Shown: positions 8,471-17,579 of the stretch, piece after piece
Layout: each line of letters opens with the position of its first letter
Numbering within the stretch: the first letter of the stretch is position 1
Source: Allgaiera indica
GTDB lineage: Bacteria; Pseudomonadota; Alphaproteobacteria; Rhodobacterales; Rhodobacteraceae
Reading direction: 5' to 3'
Length of the DNA stretch: 64,000 nucleotides
Assembly: GCF_900106675.1 (NCBI RefSeq)
Contig: NZ_FNOB01000004.1
Span: 124,001-188,000 of the forward strand
Translations under genes and position numbers: made by a program
The notes under the pieces: model-generated
Seen by the model: the letters and a program-made list of their open reading frames with translations, nothing else
The model's database searches: none
What the model was told of the DNA's origin: nothing

Positions 8471-9427
8471 CTAATCGGCCTTCTTCCGGGGCCAGAGCGC
8501 GCCCACCCGCGGCATGATCCCGGTGGCGAAGCGGGCGCGGGCGGTCAGCACCGGCCGGTTGTCCGATGTGGTGCCCCGGCTTTCGCGAAGCACGATGTAC
8601 AACCCCGAGACGATCACCACGGCCGAGCCGATCGCGGTGGCCGCATCGACCCCTTCGTGAAAGAAGAGATGGCCGTAGAGCACGGCCCAGAGGATCTGTG
8701 AATATTGCATCGGCGCGACCACGGCGGCCTCTCCGGCGCGGTAGGCGATGACGAGAAACAGCATCGCCAGGAAGGTCAGCAGCGCGATCGCCCCCAGCCC
8801 GCCGACATGGACCAGCGGCATCGGGCGGTAGACGAAGGGAAGGGCCGCGCCCATGACAAGGACGTTGCCCAGCATCGGATAGACCAGCATGACGGAACTG
8901 CGCTCATCCTGCCCGATGCGGCGCATCACCACCGAGGACAGCGCGCTGCCGAAAGCGCCGAACAGGGCCGCGGCATGCCCCAGCCCGATATTGCCCGTCC
9001 CCGGACGCAGCACGATCAGCACGCCGATCAGCCCCACCACGATGGCCGCGCCGCGATGCAGGCCGACGCGTTCGCCCAGCACCGGGATCGACAGCAGGGT
9101 GATCATGATCGGCATCGAAAAGAGGATCGCATAGGTCTGCGTCAGCGGCAGCACCGCGAAGGCGTAGAACGACGCGATGCCGCCGAAGACCATGCCGGCG
9201 GTGCGCAAGCTGACCCACCAGGGATGGCGCGGACGCAGGTTGCCGTCGGTGCGGTCGCGGATCATCAGCAGGGTGACCAGGGGAAAGGCCATCAGCTGGC
9301 TGAAGAAGATCAGCTGGAAGGGCGAATAATGCCCGCCCAGCCATTTCACCACCGCATCGCTGCCCGCATAGGTCGCGAAGGCCAGAAGCGCCATCCCGGC
9401 GCCGCGCAGGTTGCTGTTGCCGGTCAT
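8471..9427 (-). CDS. EamA/DMT superfamily transporter
   Basis: Integral membrane protein of 318 residues with about ten hydrophobic segments arranged as two EamA repeats. The first spans roughly residues 8-140 (GAGMALLAFATYAGSDAVVK, then TQTYAILFSMPIMITLLSI); the second spans about 150-285 and includes MQYSQILWAVLYGHLFFHE. Members export metabolites, amino acids or drugs; the substrate cannot be told from sequence. A polar tail of about 30 residues follows the last segment. It is separated from the upstream kinase gene by a hairpin repeat, so it is probably not part of that operon. Confidence 0.85.
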   Translation of the reverse strand: MTGNSNLRGAGMALLAFATYAGSDAVVKWLGGHYSPFQLIFFSQLMAFPLVTLLMIRDRTDGNLRPRHPWWVSLRTAGMVFGGIASFYAFAVLPLTQTYAILFSMPIMITLLSIPVLGERVGLHRGAAIVVGLIGVLIVLRPGTGNIGLGHAAALFGAFGSALSSVVMRRIGQDERSSVMLVYPMLGNVLVMGAALPFVYRPMPLVHVGGLGAIALLTFLAMLFLVIAYRAGEAAVVAPMQYSQILWAVLYGHLFFHEGVDAATAIGSAVVIVSGLYIVLRESRGTTSDNRPVLTARARFATGIMPRVGALWPRKKAD

Positions 9428-9501
9428 GATCCCAAGCGACTCGTGCAGAAGGCCCTGATCCCGCCATTGCAGAAAACCACGGCGCGCTCAATGTCGGGAT
9501 T

Positions 9502-9565
9502 GCAGGGGCAGCGGCGGGGGCGCCGCCCCCTGCACCCCCGGAGTATTTTTGCCAAGCTGAAGAGC
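9502..9565 (+). repeat. Dispersed hairpin + GAGTATTT repeat, copy A
   Basis: A long GC-rich hairpin (GCAGGGG 9502-9508 with CCCCTGC 9527-9533, and inner GCGGCG 9511-9516 with CGCCGC 9521-9526) is followed by GGAGTATTTTTGCCAAG at 9540-9556 and then CTGAAGAG. The same module occurs near 13.3, 31.0 and 43.5 kb. Here it lies between the DMT transporter and sensor kinase genes and points against both. Confidence 0.75.
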
Positions 9566-9578
9566 AAGCGCGGCGCAC

Positions 9579-11015
9579 CTATTTCGCTGCGATGTCGGTG
9601 GAGTCCGTCGCGACGGTCATCTTCGGAAGGCGGATCAGGAATTCGGTTCCGTCCTCGTCCGAGCGCAGCAGTTCCAGCCGCCCGCCATGGCCGCGCACCA
9701 GTTCGGCCGAGATCGCCAGGCCAAGGCCGATCCCGCCTTTGCGCGCGCCGCCCTGGAACGGGGTGAAGAGATGCTCCTTGGCCTTGGGCGGCAGTCCGGG
9801 GCCGGTGTCGCCGGCCTTGATCCACCAGGCGATTTCGTCTTCGCCGGCGCCGATCTCGATTTCGCCGGGCTTGCCGGTCGCGGCGATCGCTTGGCGGGCA
9901 TTGCGTACAAGGTTTGACAGAACCCGGTAAAGCTGCTCGCTGTCGGCGCGGATCATCAGGCCGGGTGGCACGTCGGAAAGGAAGGTAACCGCGTCTTCGC
10001 TGTCTGCCATCCTTTCGCCTTCGATCACGTCGTCCACCAGGGTCTTCAGCGCGAAGCGTGCCAGCGTCGGAGGCGGTTCCTCGGCCTTGCCGAAGGCAAG
10101 CGTGCCTTCGCACAGGTTCACCGCCCGCCCCAAAGATCCGATCAGCTTCGGCGCGGCCCGCGCGACGCCGGGATCATCGGAATTCTCCATCCGGTCGGCG
10201 AACAGTTGCGCCGTGGTCAGGATATTGCGCAAATCGTGGCTGATCTTGGCGACCGCGCCACCCAGCTGGGCCAGCCGCTCTTTTTGCCGCAACGCGCCGG
10301 TAAGCTGCTTTTGCAGGGATTTCAGGGCCTCCTCGGCTTCGCGCAGCTCCATGATCGAGGCCGAAGGCTCGATCACCCGGCGGGCGTCCTCGGGCGCTTC
10401 GGCGTAATCCGACATGTGATGCACCAGCTTGCGGATCGGCACGACCATCAGCCGCCGGACCGCGAAGAACAGCAACAGCGCCGTCATCACCGAAATCACT
10501 GCCGACAGAAGGAATATGCGCAGGCCGTAATCTATCATCGCCCGCCGCATCGGCGCGCTTTCCAGTGTAACCTCGATCTGCTGGCCCGCGTCCTTGGTGG
10601 GATTGCCGATCACCCGGATGATGCGGTTGTGGGGATCGAAGAATTCCGCCAACGCGTCGCGCACCAGATCGAAGGTGGTATCGGTGCGCAGATCATAGGT
10701 GGTGTAGATCGGCTGCGGGATCGGCGAGGACAGCACCAGCTGGCGCACCGCGTTGCGCCGCAACACCACGTTCAGCACGCCGGCGTTGGTCAGCAGCTCC
10801 TTTTCCAGCTGCGGCGATACCATCCCGTCATTGGCCAGCGTCGCGAGCGAGGCGATTTGCGCGCGTTCGAGGCGCAGCAGCAGATAATCCTCGCGGAAGC
10901 GCGAGATCGAGGGGACGAAGATCAGCACCTCGGCCAGCATGACGAACACTGTCGTCAGGATCAGGAAGCGACCGGAAAGGGTGTTCAGGAAAGTCCTCAC
11001 GCCGTATGTCCTCAC
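9579..11015 (-). CDS. Membrane sensor histidine kinase (orphan)
   Basis: Kinase of 478 residues. TM1 is about residues 17-37, followed by an extracytoplasmic domain of about 130 residues and TM2 at about 166-186. A HAMP-like linker and coiled coil lead to the HisKA domain with phospho-accepting H260 in KISHDLRNIL. The ATPase domain has the N box around NLVRNARQ (368-375), GDTGPGLP (G1) and GGIGLGLAI (G2). The GTG start at 11015 forms a GTGA overlap with the upstream flavoprotein stop, which is why I prefer it. No response regulator gene is adjacent, so its partner is unknown; the coupling suggests it senses something related to the flavoprotein or TVP38 protein. Confidence 0.88.
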   Translation of the reverse strand: MRTYGVRTFLNTLSGRFLILTTVFVMLAEVLIFVPSISRFREDYLLLRLERAQIASLATLANDGMVSPQLEKELLTNAGVLNVVLRRNAVRQLVLSSPIPQPIYTTYDLRTDTTFDLVRDALAEFFDPHNRIIRVIGNPTKDAGQQIEVTLESAPMRRAMIDYGLRIFLLSAVISVMTALLLFFAVRRLMVVPIRKLVHHMSDYAEAPEDARRVIEPSASIMELREAEEALKSLQKQLTGALRQKERLAQLGGAVAKISHDLRNILTTAQLFADRMENSDDPGVARAAPKLIGSLGRAVNLCEGTLAFGKAEEPPPTLARFALKTLVDDVIEGERMADSEDAVTFLSDVPPGLMIRADSEQLYRVLSNLVRNARQAIAATGKPGEIEIGAGEDEIAWWIKAGDTGPGLPPKAKEHLFTPFQGGARKGGIGLGLAISAELVRGHGGRLELLRSDEDGTEFLIRLPKMTVATDSTDIAAK

Positions 11016-12415
11016 GGCAGCCGTTGCACGAGCCGCACCATGCGTTCGATCCATGGATTAGCAAAGAGTTTCGGGGAAAAATAGGTACCTGCGGCGGACT
11101 TGGATATCTCGGACAGTGTCGGATAGGGCAGAACCGTGCCGGCAATGGCCGAAAGCTTGTGCCGCGCGGCCAGGGCAAGCGCCCAGAAGGCGATCATCTC
11201 GCCCGCGCCGGGGGCCGCGATCCCGGCGCCCAGCGGGCGGCCGCGGCGGATCACCAGCTTCAGCAAGCCCGCGTCGATGCCTTCGGCGCGGGCGCGGTCA
11301 TTGCCGGCCAGCGGGGTGCGGATCACCTCGATATCGGGCCAGAGGGCGCGGGCCTCGGCCTCGGTCAGGCCGACCTGGGCGATCTCCGGATCGGAATAGG
11401 TGACGCGGGGAATGTGATCGCTGCGCAGCCTTGCAGGCAGGCCCAATGCCAGGGCGCGCAGCACGATCCCGGCATGATAGCCAGCCAGATGGGTGAACTG
11501 CCCGCGCCCGGCGACATCGCCCACGGCATAGACGCGCCGGTTGCTGCTGCGCAGGTGTGCATCCACCTTCACCGCCCCATCATGTGTCTCTATTCCAGCA
11601 TGATCGAGCCCCAGATCCTCTGTTGCCGGGGTTCGGCCCGTGGCCACCAGAAGGTGGCTGCCGCGGATCGTTCCGGCCTCGGTTTTCACCTCGACCGCGC
11701 CCGCCGAGCCGCAGATCTCCAGCGCCGGGGCCTTTTCGCGGATTTCCACTCCTTCGGCACGCAGACCCGCCAGCGCCACCTGCGCCAGATCGGGATCTTC
11801 GCGGCCAAGGGCAGATGCGGCCTCGATGACCGTGACCTCGGCGCCCAGGCGCCGGAAGGCCTGGGCCAGCTCGATCCCGATCGGGCCGCCGCCCAGCACG
11901 ATCAGGTGACGCGGCAGAGCGTCGAGGCCGAAGATCGTTTCATTCGTCAGATAGGGCGTGTTCGCCAACCCCGGGATCGGCGGAATCGCGGGGCGCGAGC
12001 CGGTCGCGATGACGAAACGCCGGGCCCGGATCTGCTGCCCACCGGCCTCGATTTCGCGGTCCGAGGCGAAGCGCGCGCGTGCGCGGATTACGCGCACGCC
12101 CAGCCCCTCGAACCGTTCCTGGCTGTCATGCGGTGCGATGGCGGCAATGGTGGCCCGTACATGGGCCATCACGGCGGGGAAATCGACCTGCGGGGCGCTT
12201 CCCGCCGTTCCCAGCCCGCCGTGCCGAAAGGTGTGGGCGCGTTGCGCCGCGGCGATCAGGGCCTTCGAGGGCACGCAGCCGGAATTGAGACAATCGCCCC
12301 CCATCTTGTCGGCTTCGATCAGCACCACCCTTGCGCCCATCTGCGCCGCGCCAGAGGCCACGGACAGACCCCCTGCCCCTGCGCCTATGACGCAGATATC
12401 GGCATCGCGTGTCAC
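11012..12415 (-). CDS. Pyridine nucleotide-disulfide oxidoreductase, MerA/LPD-like
   Basis: FAD-dependent class I flavoprotein of 467 residues. The FAD-binding GAGAGG is at 11-16 and the redox-active disulfide is C42-x4-C47 (CLNSGC). A central NAD(P) Rossmann motif (VLGGGPIGIELAQAF) and a C-terminal dimerisation domain follow. The lipoamide-dehydrogenase HxHPT active-site element is replaced by PYPTLSEISK, as in mercuric-reductase-like relatives, so it is unlikely to be a true dihydrolipoamide dehydrogenase. It lacks an N-terminal heavy-metal domain. The GTG start overlaps the TVP38 gene stop (GTGA). The physiological substrate is unknown. Confidence 0.85.
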   Translation of the reverse strand: MTRDADICVIGAGAGGLSVASGAAQMGARVVLIEADKMGGDCLNSGCVPSKALIAAAQRAHTFRHGGLGTAGSAPQVDFPAVMAHVRATIAAIAPHDSQERFEGLGVRVIRARARFASDREIEAGGQQIRARRFVIATGSRPAIPPIPGLANTPYLTNETIFGLDALPRHLIVLGGGPIGIELAQAFRRLGAEVTVIEAASALGREDPDLAQVALAGLRAEGVEIREKAPALEICGSAGAVEVKTEAGTIRGSHLLVATGRTPATEDLGLDHAGIETHDGAVKVDAHLRSSNRRVYAVGDVAGRGQFTHLAGYHAGIVLRALALGLPARLRSDHIPRVTYSDPEIAQVGLTEAEARALWPDIEVIRTPLAGNDRARAEGIDAGLLKLVIRRGRPLGAGIAAPGAGEMIAFWALALAARHKLSAIAGTVLPYPTLSEISKSAAGTYFSPKLFANPWIERMVRLVQRLP

Positions 12416-13158
12416 GCGTCGGCCCCCTGTCCGCGCCAGAACTTGATCACCCATGGCAGCAGCGACAGCGCCGCCAGACCAAGCAGCGGGATCAGGAACC
12501 GAGGTTCCAGGATCAGGCCCAGATTGGGTGCGGCGCCGCGCGCGAACAGATCGCCAAGGCCGGCACCCAGCCAGGTGTAGATCAATGCGCCGGGCAGGAT
12601 GCCCAGCGCCGTCGTGATCGCAAAGCGGGCCGATCGCACGCCCAGCAGCGCCGGCAGCAGGTTCGCCAGGACGAAGGGCACCACCGGTACCAGCCGGATG
12701 GCGAAGAGAAACGACCATTCGTTCGCGCGCAGCCCGTCACGGAAGCGCTTCATCGCCCCGCCCGACCGGTCAAGCCGCGTCGCCACATCGGTCCCGATCC
12801 CGGCCCGGGCGGCCCAGAATATCAGCATCGCACCCAGGCTGGCGGCGATGACGTTGAACAGGACGCCCGGAAACAGACCGAAGAGGAAACCGCCGGTCAG
12901 TGTCGCGATCAGCGCGCCCGGCAACGAGAATGCAACCAGGCCGACATAGCTTGCCATGAACAGCCCTGCGGCAAGCGGATAATGCGCGTCGCGGAAGGCC
13001 GCCAGCCGCGCGTGGTTGTGGCTGAGGGCCGCAAAGCTGAGATCGTCGCGCAGAAACACCGCCCCGGCGCCGGCCACCAGGGCAATCAGCACGATGGGAA
13101 GCCGGCGAACCAGGCGCGCTTTGCGCGGCGCTTTCGGCGGTCCGGGCGTCGGGGTCAT
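12412..13158 (-). CDS. TVP38/TMEM64 (DedA-like) membrane protein
   Basis: Integral membrane protein of 248 residues. A hydrophobic N-terminal segment is followed by the SNARE-associated/VTT domain (SYVGLVAFSLPGALIATLTGGFLFG, then FLFAIRLVPVVPFVLANLLPALLGV), with a C-terminal TM. VTT proteins include lipid scramblases and undecaprenyl-phosphate transporters; the cargo here is unknown. The ATG at 13158 is chosen because GGAGG lies 7 nt upstream. It is the first gene of a three-gene set with the flavoprotein and the sensor kinase, joined by 4-nt overlaps. Confidence 0.85.
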   Translation of the reverse strand: MTPTPGPPKAPRKARLVRRLPIVLIALVAGAGAVFLRDDLSFAALSHNHARLAAFRDAHYPLAAGLFMASYVGLVAFSLPGALIATLTGGFLFGLFPGVLFNVIAASLGAMLIFWAARAGIGTDVATRLDRSGGAMKRFRDGLRANEWSFLFAIRLVPVVPFVLANLLPALLGVRSARFAITTALGILPGALIYTWLGAGLGDLFARGAAPNLGLILEPRFLIPLLGLAALSLLPWVIKFWRGQGADA

Positions 13159-13285
13159 GCGCATTCCTCCATCTGCGGGGAAGGATGCACAGAAACCGGC
13201 AGCGGGCAAAAGGGGAAATCCGGGGCGCGCAACGGCACCCCGTAGTAGGACCCCGGCAAGAGAAAGGCAAACCCCCTCTCATTGC

Positions 13286-13341
13286 CCTTCATCTTGGCAG
13301 AAATACTCCACGGGGGTCCGGGGGTGTGAAACCCCCGGGTC
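13286..13341 (-). repeat. Dispersed hairpin + GAGTATTT repeat, copy B
   Basis: On the minus strand, downstream of the leuB stop, a hairpin (CCGGGGGTTTCACACCCCCGG) is followed by ACCCCCG, then TGGAGTATTTCTGCCAAG and ATGAAGGG. About 38 bp are identical to copy C at 43.5 kb. Its place just after leuB would suit a transcription stop for leuB. The rest of the 195-bp gap (13159-13353) shows no gene. Confidence 0.8.
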
Positions 13342-13353
13342 GCTGCCGCGCGG

Positions 13354-14457
13354 TCAGAGCCCCGCGTCCAACGCCGCGACAATCGCGTCGCCCATACCTT
13401 GGGTGGAAACCGGCTTGCCGCCCTCGGGGCCCATCAAATCGGCGGTGCGCAGCCCGTCCGCCAGGACCTTTTCCACCGCCGCTTCCAGCCGGGCGGCCTC
13501 GTCGCCCTGGTCGAAGGAATAGCGCAGCGCCATCGCGAAGCTGAGGATGCAGGCGATCGGGTTGGCCTTGCCCTGCCCCGCGATATCGGGGGCCGAGCCG
13601 TGGACCGGCTCGTACAGCGCCTTGGGCCGCCCGTTCGCCATCGGCGCGCCGAGGCTGGCCGAGGGCAGCATCCCGAGGCTGCCGGTCAGCATCGCCGCCA
13701 GATCCGACAGCAGGTCGCCGAACAGGTTGTCGGTGACGATCACGTCGAACTGCTTGGGCGCGCGCGTCAACTGCATGGCGCCGGCATCGGCGTACATATG
13801 GCTCAACTCGACCTCGGGGTATTCGGCGTCGTGGATTTCCTGCACCACGTCGCGCCACAGCACGCCCGATTCCATGACGTTGGCCTTCTCCATCGAGCAG
13901 ACCTTGTTGCCGCGCCGCTTGGCCAGTTCGAAAGCCGAACGCGCGACCCGGGCGATTTCGCTCTCGGTATAGCGCTGGGTGTTGATCCCCACGCGCTCGT
14001 TGCCTTCCTTGATGATTCCGCGTGGCTCTCCGAAATAGACGCCCGAGGTCAGTTCGCGCACGATCATGATGTCGAGGCCCGCGACCACGTCGCGCTTCAA
14101 TGACGAGAAATCGGCCAGCGCGTCGAAGCATTGCGCCGGGCGCAGGTTGGCGTACAGGTCCATTTCCTTGCGCAGGCGCAGAAGGCCGCGCTCGGGCTTC
14201 ACGGAGAAATCCAGCTTGTCGTATTTCGGCCCGCCCACGGCGCCCAGCAGCACGGCGTCGACTTCTTGCGCCTTGGCCATCGTGGCGTCGGTCAGGGGGG
14301 TGCCGTGCTTGTCATAGGCGGCGCCGCCCACCAGGTCTTCGCTGACCTCGAAAGTGATGCCGCGCTTGGCGCCGAACCAGTCGATGATCTTGCGGACCTC
14401 GGCCATGACTTCGGGGCCGATGCCGTCGCCGGGCAGGATCAGAAGGGTATTGGTCAT
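13354..14457 (-). CDS. leuB: 3-isopropylmalate dehydrogenase
   Basis: LeuB of 367 residues catalyses NAD-dependent oxidative decarboxylation of 3-isopropylmalate in leucine synthesis. [16 protein letters not shown] opens the protein, and [16 protein letters not shown] is the substrate-binding helix. [32 protein letters not shown] and [18 protein letters not shown] match the family active site. The ATG at 14457 is the normal start; the longer open frame upstream is not conserved-looking. leuCD lie about 4 kb away on the same strand, separated by unrelated genes. Confidence 0.96.
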   Translation of the reverse strand: MTNTLLILPGDGIGPEVMAEVRKIIDWFGAKRGITFEVSEDLVGGAAYDKHGTPLTDATMAKAQEVDAVLLGAVGGPKYDKLDFSVKPERGLLRLRKEMDLYANLRPAQCFDALADFSSLKRDVVAGLDIMIVRELTSGVYFGEPRGIIKEGNERVGINTQRYTESEIARVARSAFELAKRRGNKVCSMEKANVMESGVLWRDVVQEIHDAEYPEVELSHMYADAGAMQLTRAPKQFDVIVTDNLFGDLLSDLAAMLTGSLGMLPSASLGAPMANGRPKALYEPVHGSAPDIAGQGKANPIACILSFAMALRYSFDQGDEAARLEAAVEKVLADGLRTADLMGPEGGKPVSTQGMGDAIVAALDAGL

Positions 14458-14509
14458 GGGGATCTCCGCTGAACTGTCCCGTTTCGCGTAGCTGCTTGGG
14501 CGTTGAAGT

Positions 14510-15406
14510 TCAAGCGTCGGCCACCATGCCCAGCCCCTCGGCCAGCAGGTCCCAGATCCGCCGCAGCCGGGCCGACCGGCGCAGTGCCTCGGGCGCGGCA
14601 AGCCAGATCGGCAGCGGTGGGATCTTCAGCTCGGGCAGGATGCGGTGCACCGCGTGGCTGGCACGGGCCACCCGGATCGGCCCGATGCCGATACCACAGC
14701 CGGCCTCGACCAGCCGCCAATAGGCCGCCTGGTCGTCGCAGCGGGTGGCGAAGAAGCTGCGCTCGACCTGCCAGCCCATCTGCCGCATGCCGCGCAGGAT
14801 CAGGTCGGATCGGTCATAGCCTATCCAGTCATGGGCCATCAGTTCCTGCTCGGTTTCAGGGGTGCCGTTGCGCGACAGGTAGCTGTCGGCAGCGAAAAGC
14901 CCGATCCCCAGGCTGCCAAGGTTCTGCGCGATCAGATCCAGCTGTTCGGGCCGGTACATCCGGATCGCGATGTCGGCATCGCCAAACAGCAGGTTTTCCG
15001 AGCGGTCGGTTGGGTGCAGTTCCAGCGCGATTTGCGGCTCTAACAAGCGGATTCTGGCCAGGATCCGCGGCAGAAGGTAATGCGCAACCACTGCCGAGGC
15101 GGTGATCCGCACGGTGCCACCCTCGCCTTCCTGGCGCGAGGCGGCGGCCAGTTGCAGCCGGGCAGCCGCGGCCTGCATCTGCCGCGCCGGTCCGATCAGC
15201 GCGGCGCCCGCGTCGGTCAGGCGCAGACCCCTGGCGTGGCGCTGGAACAGCGGCACGCCCAGCGCCTCTTCGGCGGCCTTCACCTGGCGGCCCAGCGTGG
15301 GCTGGCTAAGGCCCAGCTCCCGCGCCGCGCCGGAAAGAGAGCCGGCCTCGGCCACGGCCAGCAGAACCTGGATCAGCGACCAGTCGAGTTTGTCATAGTT
15401 ATTCAT
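14510..15406 (-). CDS. LysR family transcriptional regulator
   Basis: Regulator of 298 residues with an N-terminal winged helix-turn-helix ([36 protein letters not shown], residues 14-48, quoted only as a range marker of the HTH) and a C-terminal effector-binding domain. It is divergent from an epimerase-like gene, with an 84-bp low-GC gap carrying a perfect T-N11-A dyad. LysR proteins usually control the divergent neighbour and themselves, so the epimerase gene is the likely target. The effector is unknown. Confidence 0.9.
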   Translation of the reverse strand: MNNYDKLDWSLIQVLLAVAEAGSLSGAARELGLSQPTLGRQVKAAEEALGVPLFQRHARGLRLTDAGAALIGPARQMQAAAARLQLAAASRQEGEGGTVRITASAVVAHYLLPRILARIRLLEPQIALELHPTDRSENLLFGDADIAIRMYRPEQLDLIAQNLGSLGIGLFAADSYLSRNGTPETEQELMAHDWIGYDRSDLILRGMRQMGWQVERSFFATRCDDQAAYWRLVEAGCGIGIGPIRVARASHAVHRILPELKIPPLPIWLAAPEALRRSARLRRIWDLLAEGLGMVADA

Positions 15407-15413
15407 TCATGAC

Positions 15414-15426
15414 TACATGGCATGTA
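15414..15426. promoter_or_regulatory. LysR-type T-N11-A operator (candidate)
   Basis: TACATGGCATGTA is a perfect 13-bp palindrome around a central G and fits the LysR-type T-N11-A box. It lies 7 bp upstream of the LysR start codon, in the AT-richer gap shared with the divergent epimerase gene. Its position would suit autoregulation and control of the divergent gene. No promoter elements were assigned with confidence. Confidence 0.55.
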
Positions 15427-15490
15427 AATTCATAAAGTTCCAGAAATTATGTGAATGCCTATGCTTGTTCCACATCGAAACGGAGGGTTC

Positions 15491-16369
15491 ATGATGGATC
15501 AAGTGGTGCTGGTTCTTGGGGCGTCGGGGCTGTTCGGAAGCCACGCGGCGCGGGCGTTCGAACGGGCCGGCTGGCAGGTGCGGCGCTACAGTCGCGCGCG
15601 GGGCGATATGGCCGGTGCGGCGCACGGGGCGGATCTGATCGTCAATGCGCTGAACCCGCCCGCCTATCACCACTGGGCGCGGCTGGTACCGGCGATCACG
15701 CAAGAGGTTCTGGGCGCAGCACAGGCCAACGGAGCTGCGGTACTGGTGCCGGGCAATGTTTATGTCTTCGGGAAAGAGCCGGGGCCCTGGGGCGTGGCAA
15801 CGCCGCATCGGGCACATACCCGCAAGGGCCGGATCCGCGCGCAGATGGAAGCCGCCTATCGCGACGCCGCCGCCCGGGGAACCCAGGTGATCTTGCTGCG
15901 CGGCGGTGATTTCCTGGCCCCCGGCGAGGCGCGGTCGCTTCTGGACATGGTGGTTCTGAAGCATCTGGCGCGGGGAAGGATCACGACGATGGGTCCGCCG
16001 TCGGTACCGCGCGCCTATGCCTACCTGCCCGACATGGCCCGCGCCGCCGTGATGCTGGCCGAAGGTCGCGCCAACCTTGCGTCGTATGAGGATGTGCCCT
16101 TCCCGGGGCTGACATTCTCGACCGAGGAACTGCGCGCGGCGCTTCAGGACCGCCTGGAGCGGCCCTTGCGGATGCGCCCCTTCCCCTGGTGGGCGATGCG
16201 CCTGGCCTCTCCGGTGTGGGAACTGGCGCGAGAGCTGTCTGAGATGCGCTATCTCTATCGGATGCCGCACCGGCTCGACAACGCGCGTTTCGCGGAATTA
16301 CTGCCGAATTTCAGGGGGATTTCCCTGCCCGATCTTGCGGTGCAGGAGGTGGCGGCGCTGTCAGTCTGA
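15491..16369 (+). CDS. NAD(P)-dependent epimerase/dehydratase-like (SDR) protein
   Basis: Extended SDR protein of about 292 residues. The N-terminal Rossmann motif is LGASGLFGSHAARAF (GxxGxxG), with NALNPPAYHH and GNVYVFGKE in the core and a Y/K-type region less clear than in true sugar epimerases. The substrate is unknown. GGAGGG at 15482-15487 supports ATG 15491 or the next codon, ATG 15494. It is divergent from the LysR gene and probably controlled by it. Its last 59 bp overlap the convergent EEP-family gene. Confidence 0.75.
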   Translation: MMDQVVLVLGASGLFGSHAARAFERAGWQVRRYSRARGDMAGAAHGADLIVNALNPPAYHHWARLVPAITQEVLGAAQANGAAVLVPGNVYVFGKEPGPWGVATPHRAHTRKGRIRAQMEAAYRDAAARGTQVILLRGGDFLAPGEARSLLDMVVLKHLARGRITTMGPPSVPRAYAYLPDMARAAVMLAEGRANLASYEDVPFPGLTFSTEELRAALQDRLERPLRMRPFPWWAMRLASPVWELARELSEMRYLYRMPHRLDNARFAELLPNFRGISLPDLAVQEVAALSV

Positions 16370-17579
16370 CGTCGACCCAGACCAGATGGTGTGGCCCGGC
16401 GCGGGCGGCGGCGTCGGCCCCGGCGGCTCGCGCGACGGGCCAGAACACCCCTGCCCCCGCGACCGCCAACTTGGCCGAGGGCAGCACATAATCGACCCGC
16501 AGATTGCCCGGGCCGCCGGTCTCGGGCCAATCGGCGGTATCAAGCGCGGGGTTTCCGATCTGGCCCTGGTCTCCGGCCTTGGCCGCACCGGTGCTGGCGG
16601 GAAGCGGATCTTGCAGCCTCGGATCGGTCAGCAACGCGCGGATCGCATCCCGGCGGCCCTCGCCATCGGCGGGGTCGAGATTGGCATTGCCCAGGATCAC
16701 GAACGGGCCCTTGGGCGGGGGAACCGCCAGAAGCCCGTCGAGATAGCGCAGCCAGAACGCGGTTTCGTCATGATTCCGGCGGCCGTTGCGGTCCTCGGGG
16801 CCATCGAAGACCGGCGGAGTGGCGGAATAGGCAAACAGATGCAGTGGCCCGGCCGCAGTGGTCAGCGCGATATCCCAATGCCCCGTGGTGGAAAGCCGCA
16901 GCGCGGTGCGCGCGCAGGCGCCGGCGGGCAGGTGGCCGATCTCTGCCCCCGGCAAGTCGCGCCACGGCAGGGAGGAAAAATCGCGGCTGGCCCCGATGTC
17001 GATGGGCAGGCGCGACAACAGCGCCATTCCCCCCTGCCCCGGAAAGCGCCCGTAGCCCTGGGCGTCGCGCGGCCCATTGCGGCGGCCGTCGCCGTCAAGA
17101 TTGCAGCCGCTGGGCACACCGGTATTGGGCGGAAAGGCGAAGCGGAACGCATAGCCGGCGCCGGCCTTGGCAAGCCGCGACTGCAGCGCGGCCAGGGCAG
17201 CCAGGTTGCGATCATAGTCGATGCCGGTCAGCAGCAGGACATCGGGATCGGTGCGGGCGATCACGCGGATGGCGCCGGCGATCGCGGGATCCTTGCCGCG
17301 AACGATATCCTGAAGCAATAGGCCGGGCCCCTTGCGCGACAGGCCGGCGTCGAACGTCGCGATCCGAAGAATGCCGCCGTCGCGCCGTGTCGCGGGTTGC
17401 AGGGGTTGGGCCGCGGATGGCTGGGCGCGGGCCGTTGCAGCCAGCGCCAGGGCGCAGATCAGGCCGGCTGCATATGCGATTGCAGCGCGTCGTTCTGGCG
17501 CCGCTTTTCGCGGATCATGTCGGCCACGCGGCGCATCGCGATTCCGCGCATGAACAGACTTGCCGGAAGGAAGGCCCAT
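16311..17579 (-). CDS. Secreted endonuclease/exonuclease/phosphatase family protein
   Basis: EEP-fold protein of up to 422 residues. A signal-like segment (AAGLICALALAATARA) follows an unusually long charged N-terminus. The catalytic domain begins LRIATFDAGLSRKG and includes DPDVLLLTGID, a PNTGVPSGCNLDGDG loop, FVILGNANLDP and VDYVLPS. Nuclease or phosphatase activity is inferred. The only ATG available is at 17579, which overlaps the upstream membrane-protein gene by 121 bp; a rarer start nearer the signal segment is possible. The 3' end overlaps the epimerase gene by 59 bp. Confidence 0.72.
   Translation of the reverse strand: MGLPSGKSVHARNRDAPRGRHDPRKAAPERRAAIAYAAGLICALALAATARAQPSAAQPLQPATRRDGGILRIATFDAGLSRKGPGLLLQDIVRGKDPAIAGAIRVIARTDPDVLLLTGIDYDRNLAALAALQSRLAKAGAGYAFRFAFPPNTGVPSGCNLDGDGRRNGPRDAQGYGRFPGQGGMALLSRLPIDIGASRDFSSLPWRDLPGAEIGHLPAGACARTALRLSTTGHWDIALTTAAGPLHLFAYSATPPVFDGPEDRNGRRNHDETAFWLRYLDGLLAVPPPKGPFVILGNANLDPADGEGRRDAIRALLTDPRLQDPLPASTGAAKAGDQGQIGNPALDTADWPETGGPGNLRVDYVLPSAKLAVAGAGVFWPVARAAGADAAARAGPHHLVWVDVRLTAPPPPAPQDRAGKSP

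Noticed and set aside
13155-13382. Open frames across the repeat at 13.3 kb and likewise 43374-43631, giving peptides such as TPGPPWSI
   Set aside because: They are translations of the dispersed repeat, lack ribosome sites, and appear in both repeat copies independent of neighbouring genes.
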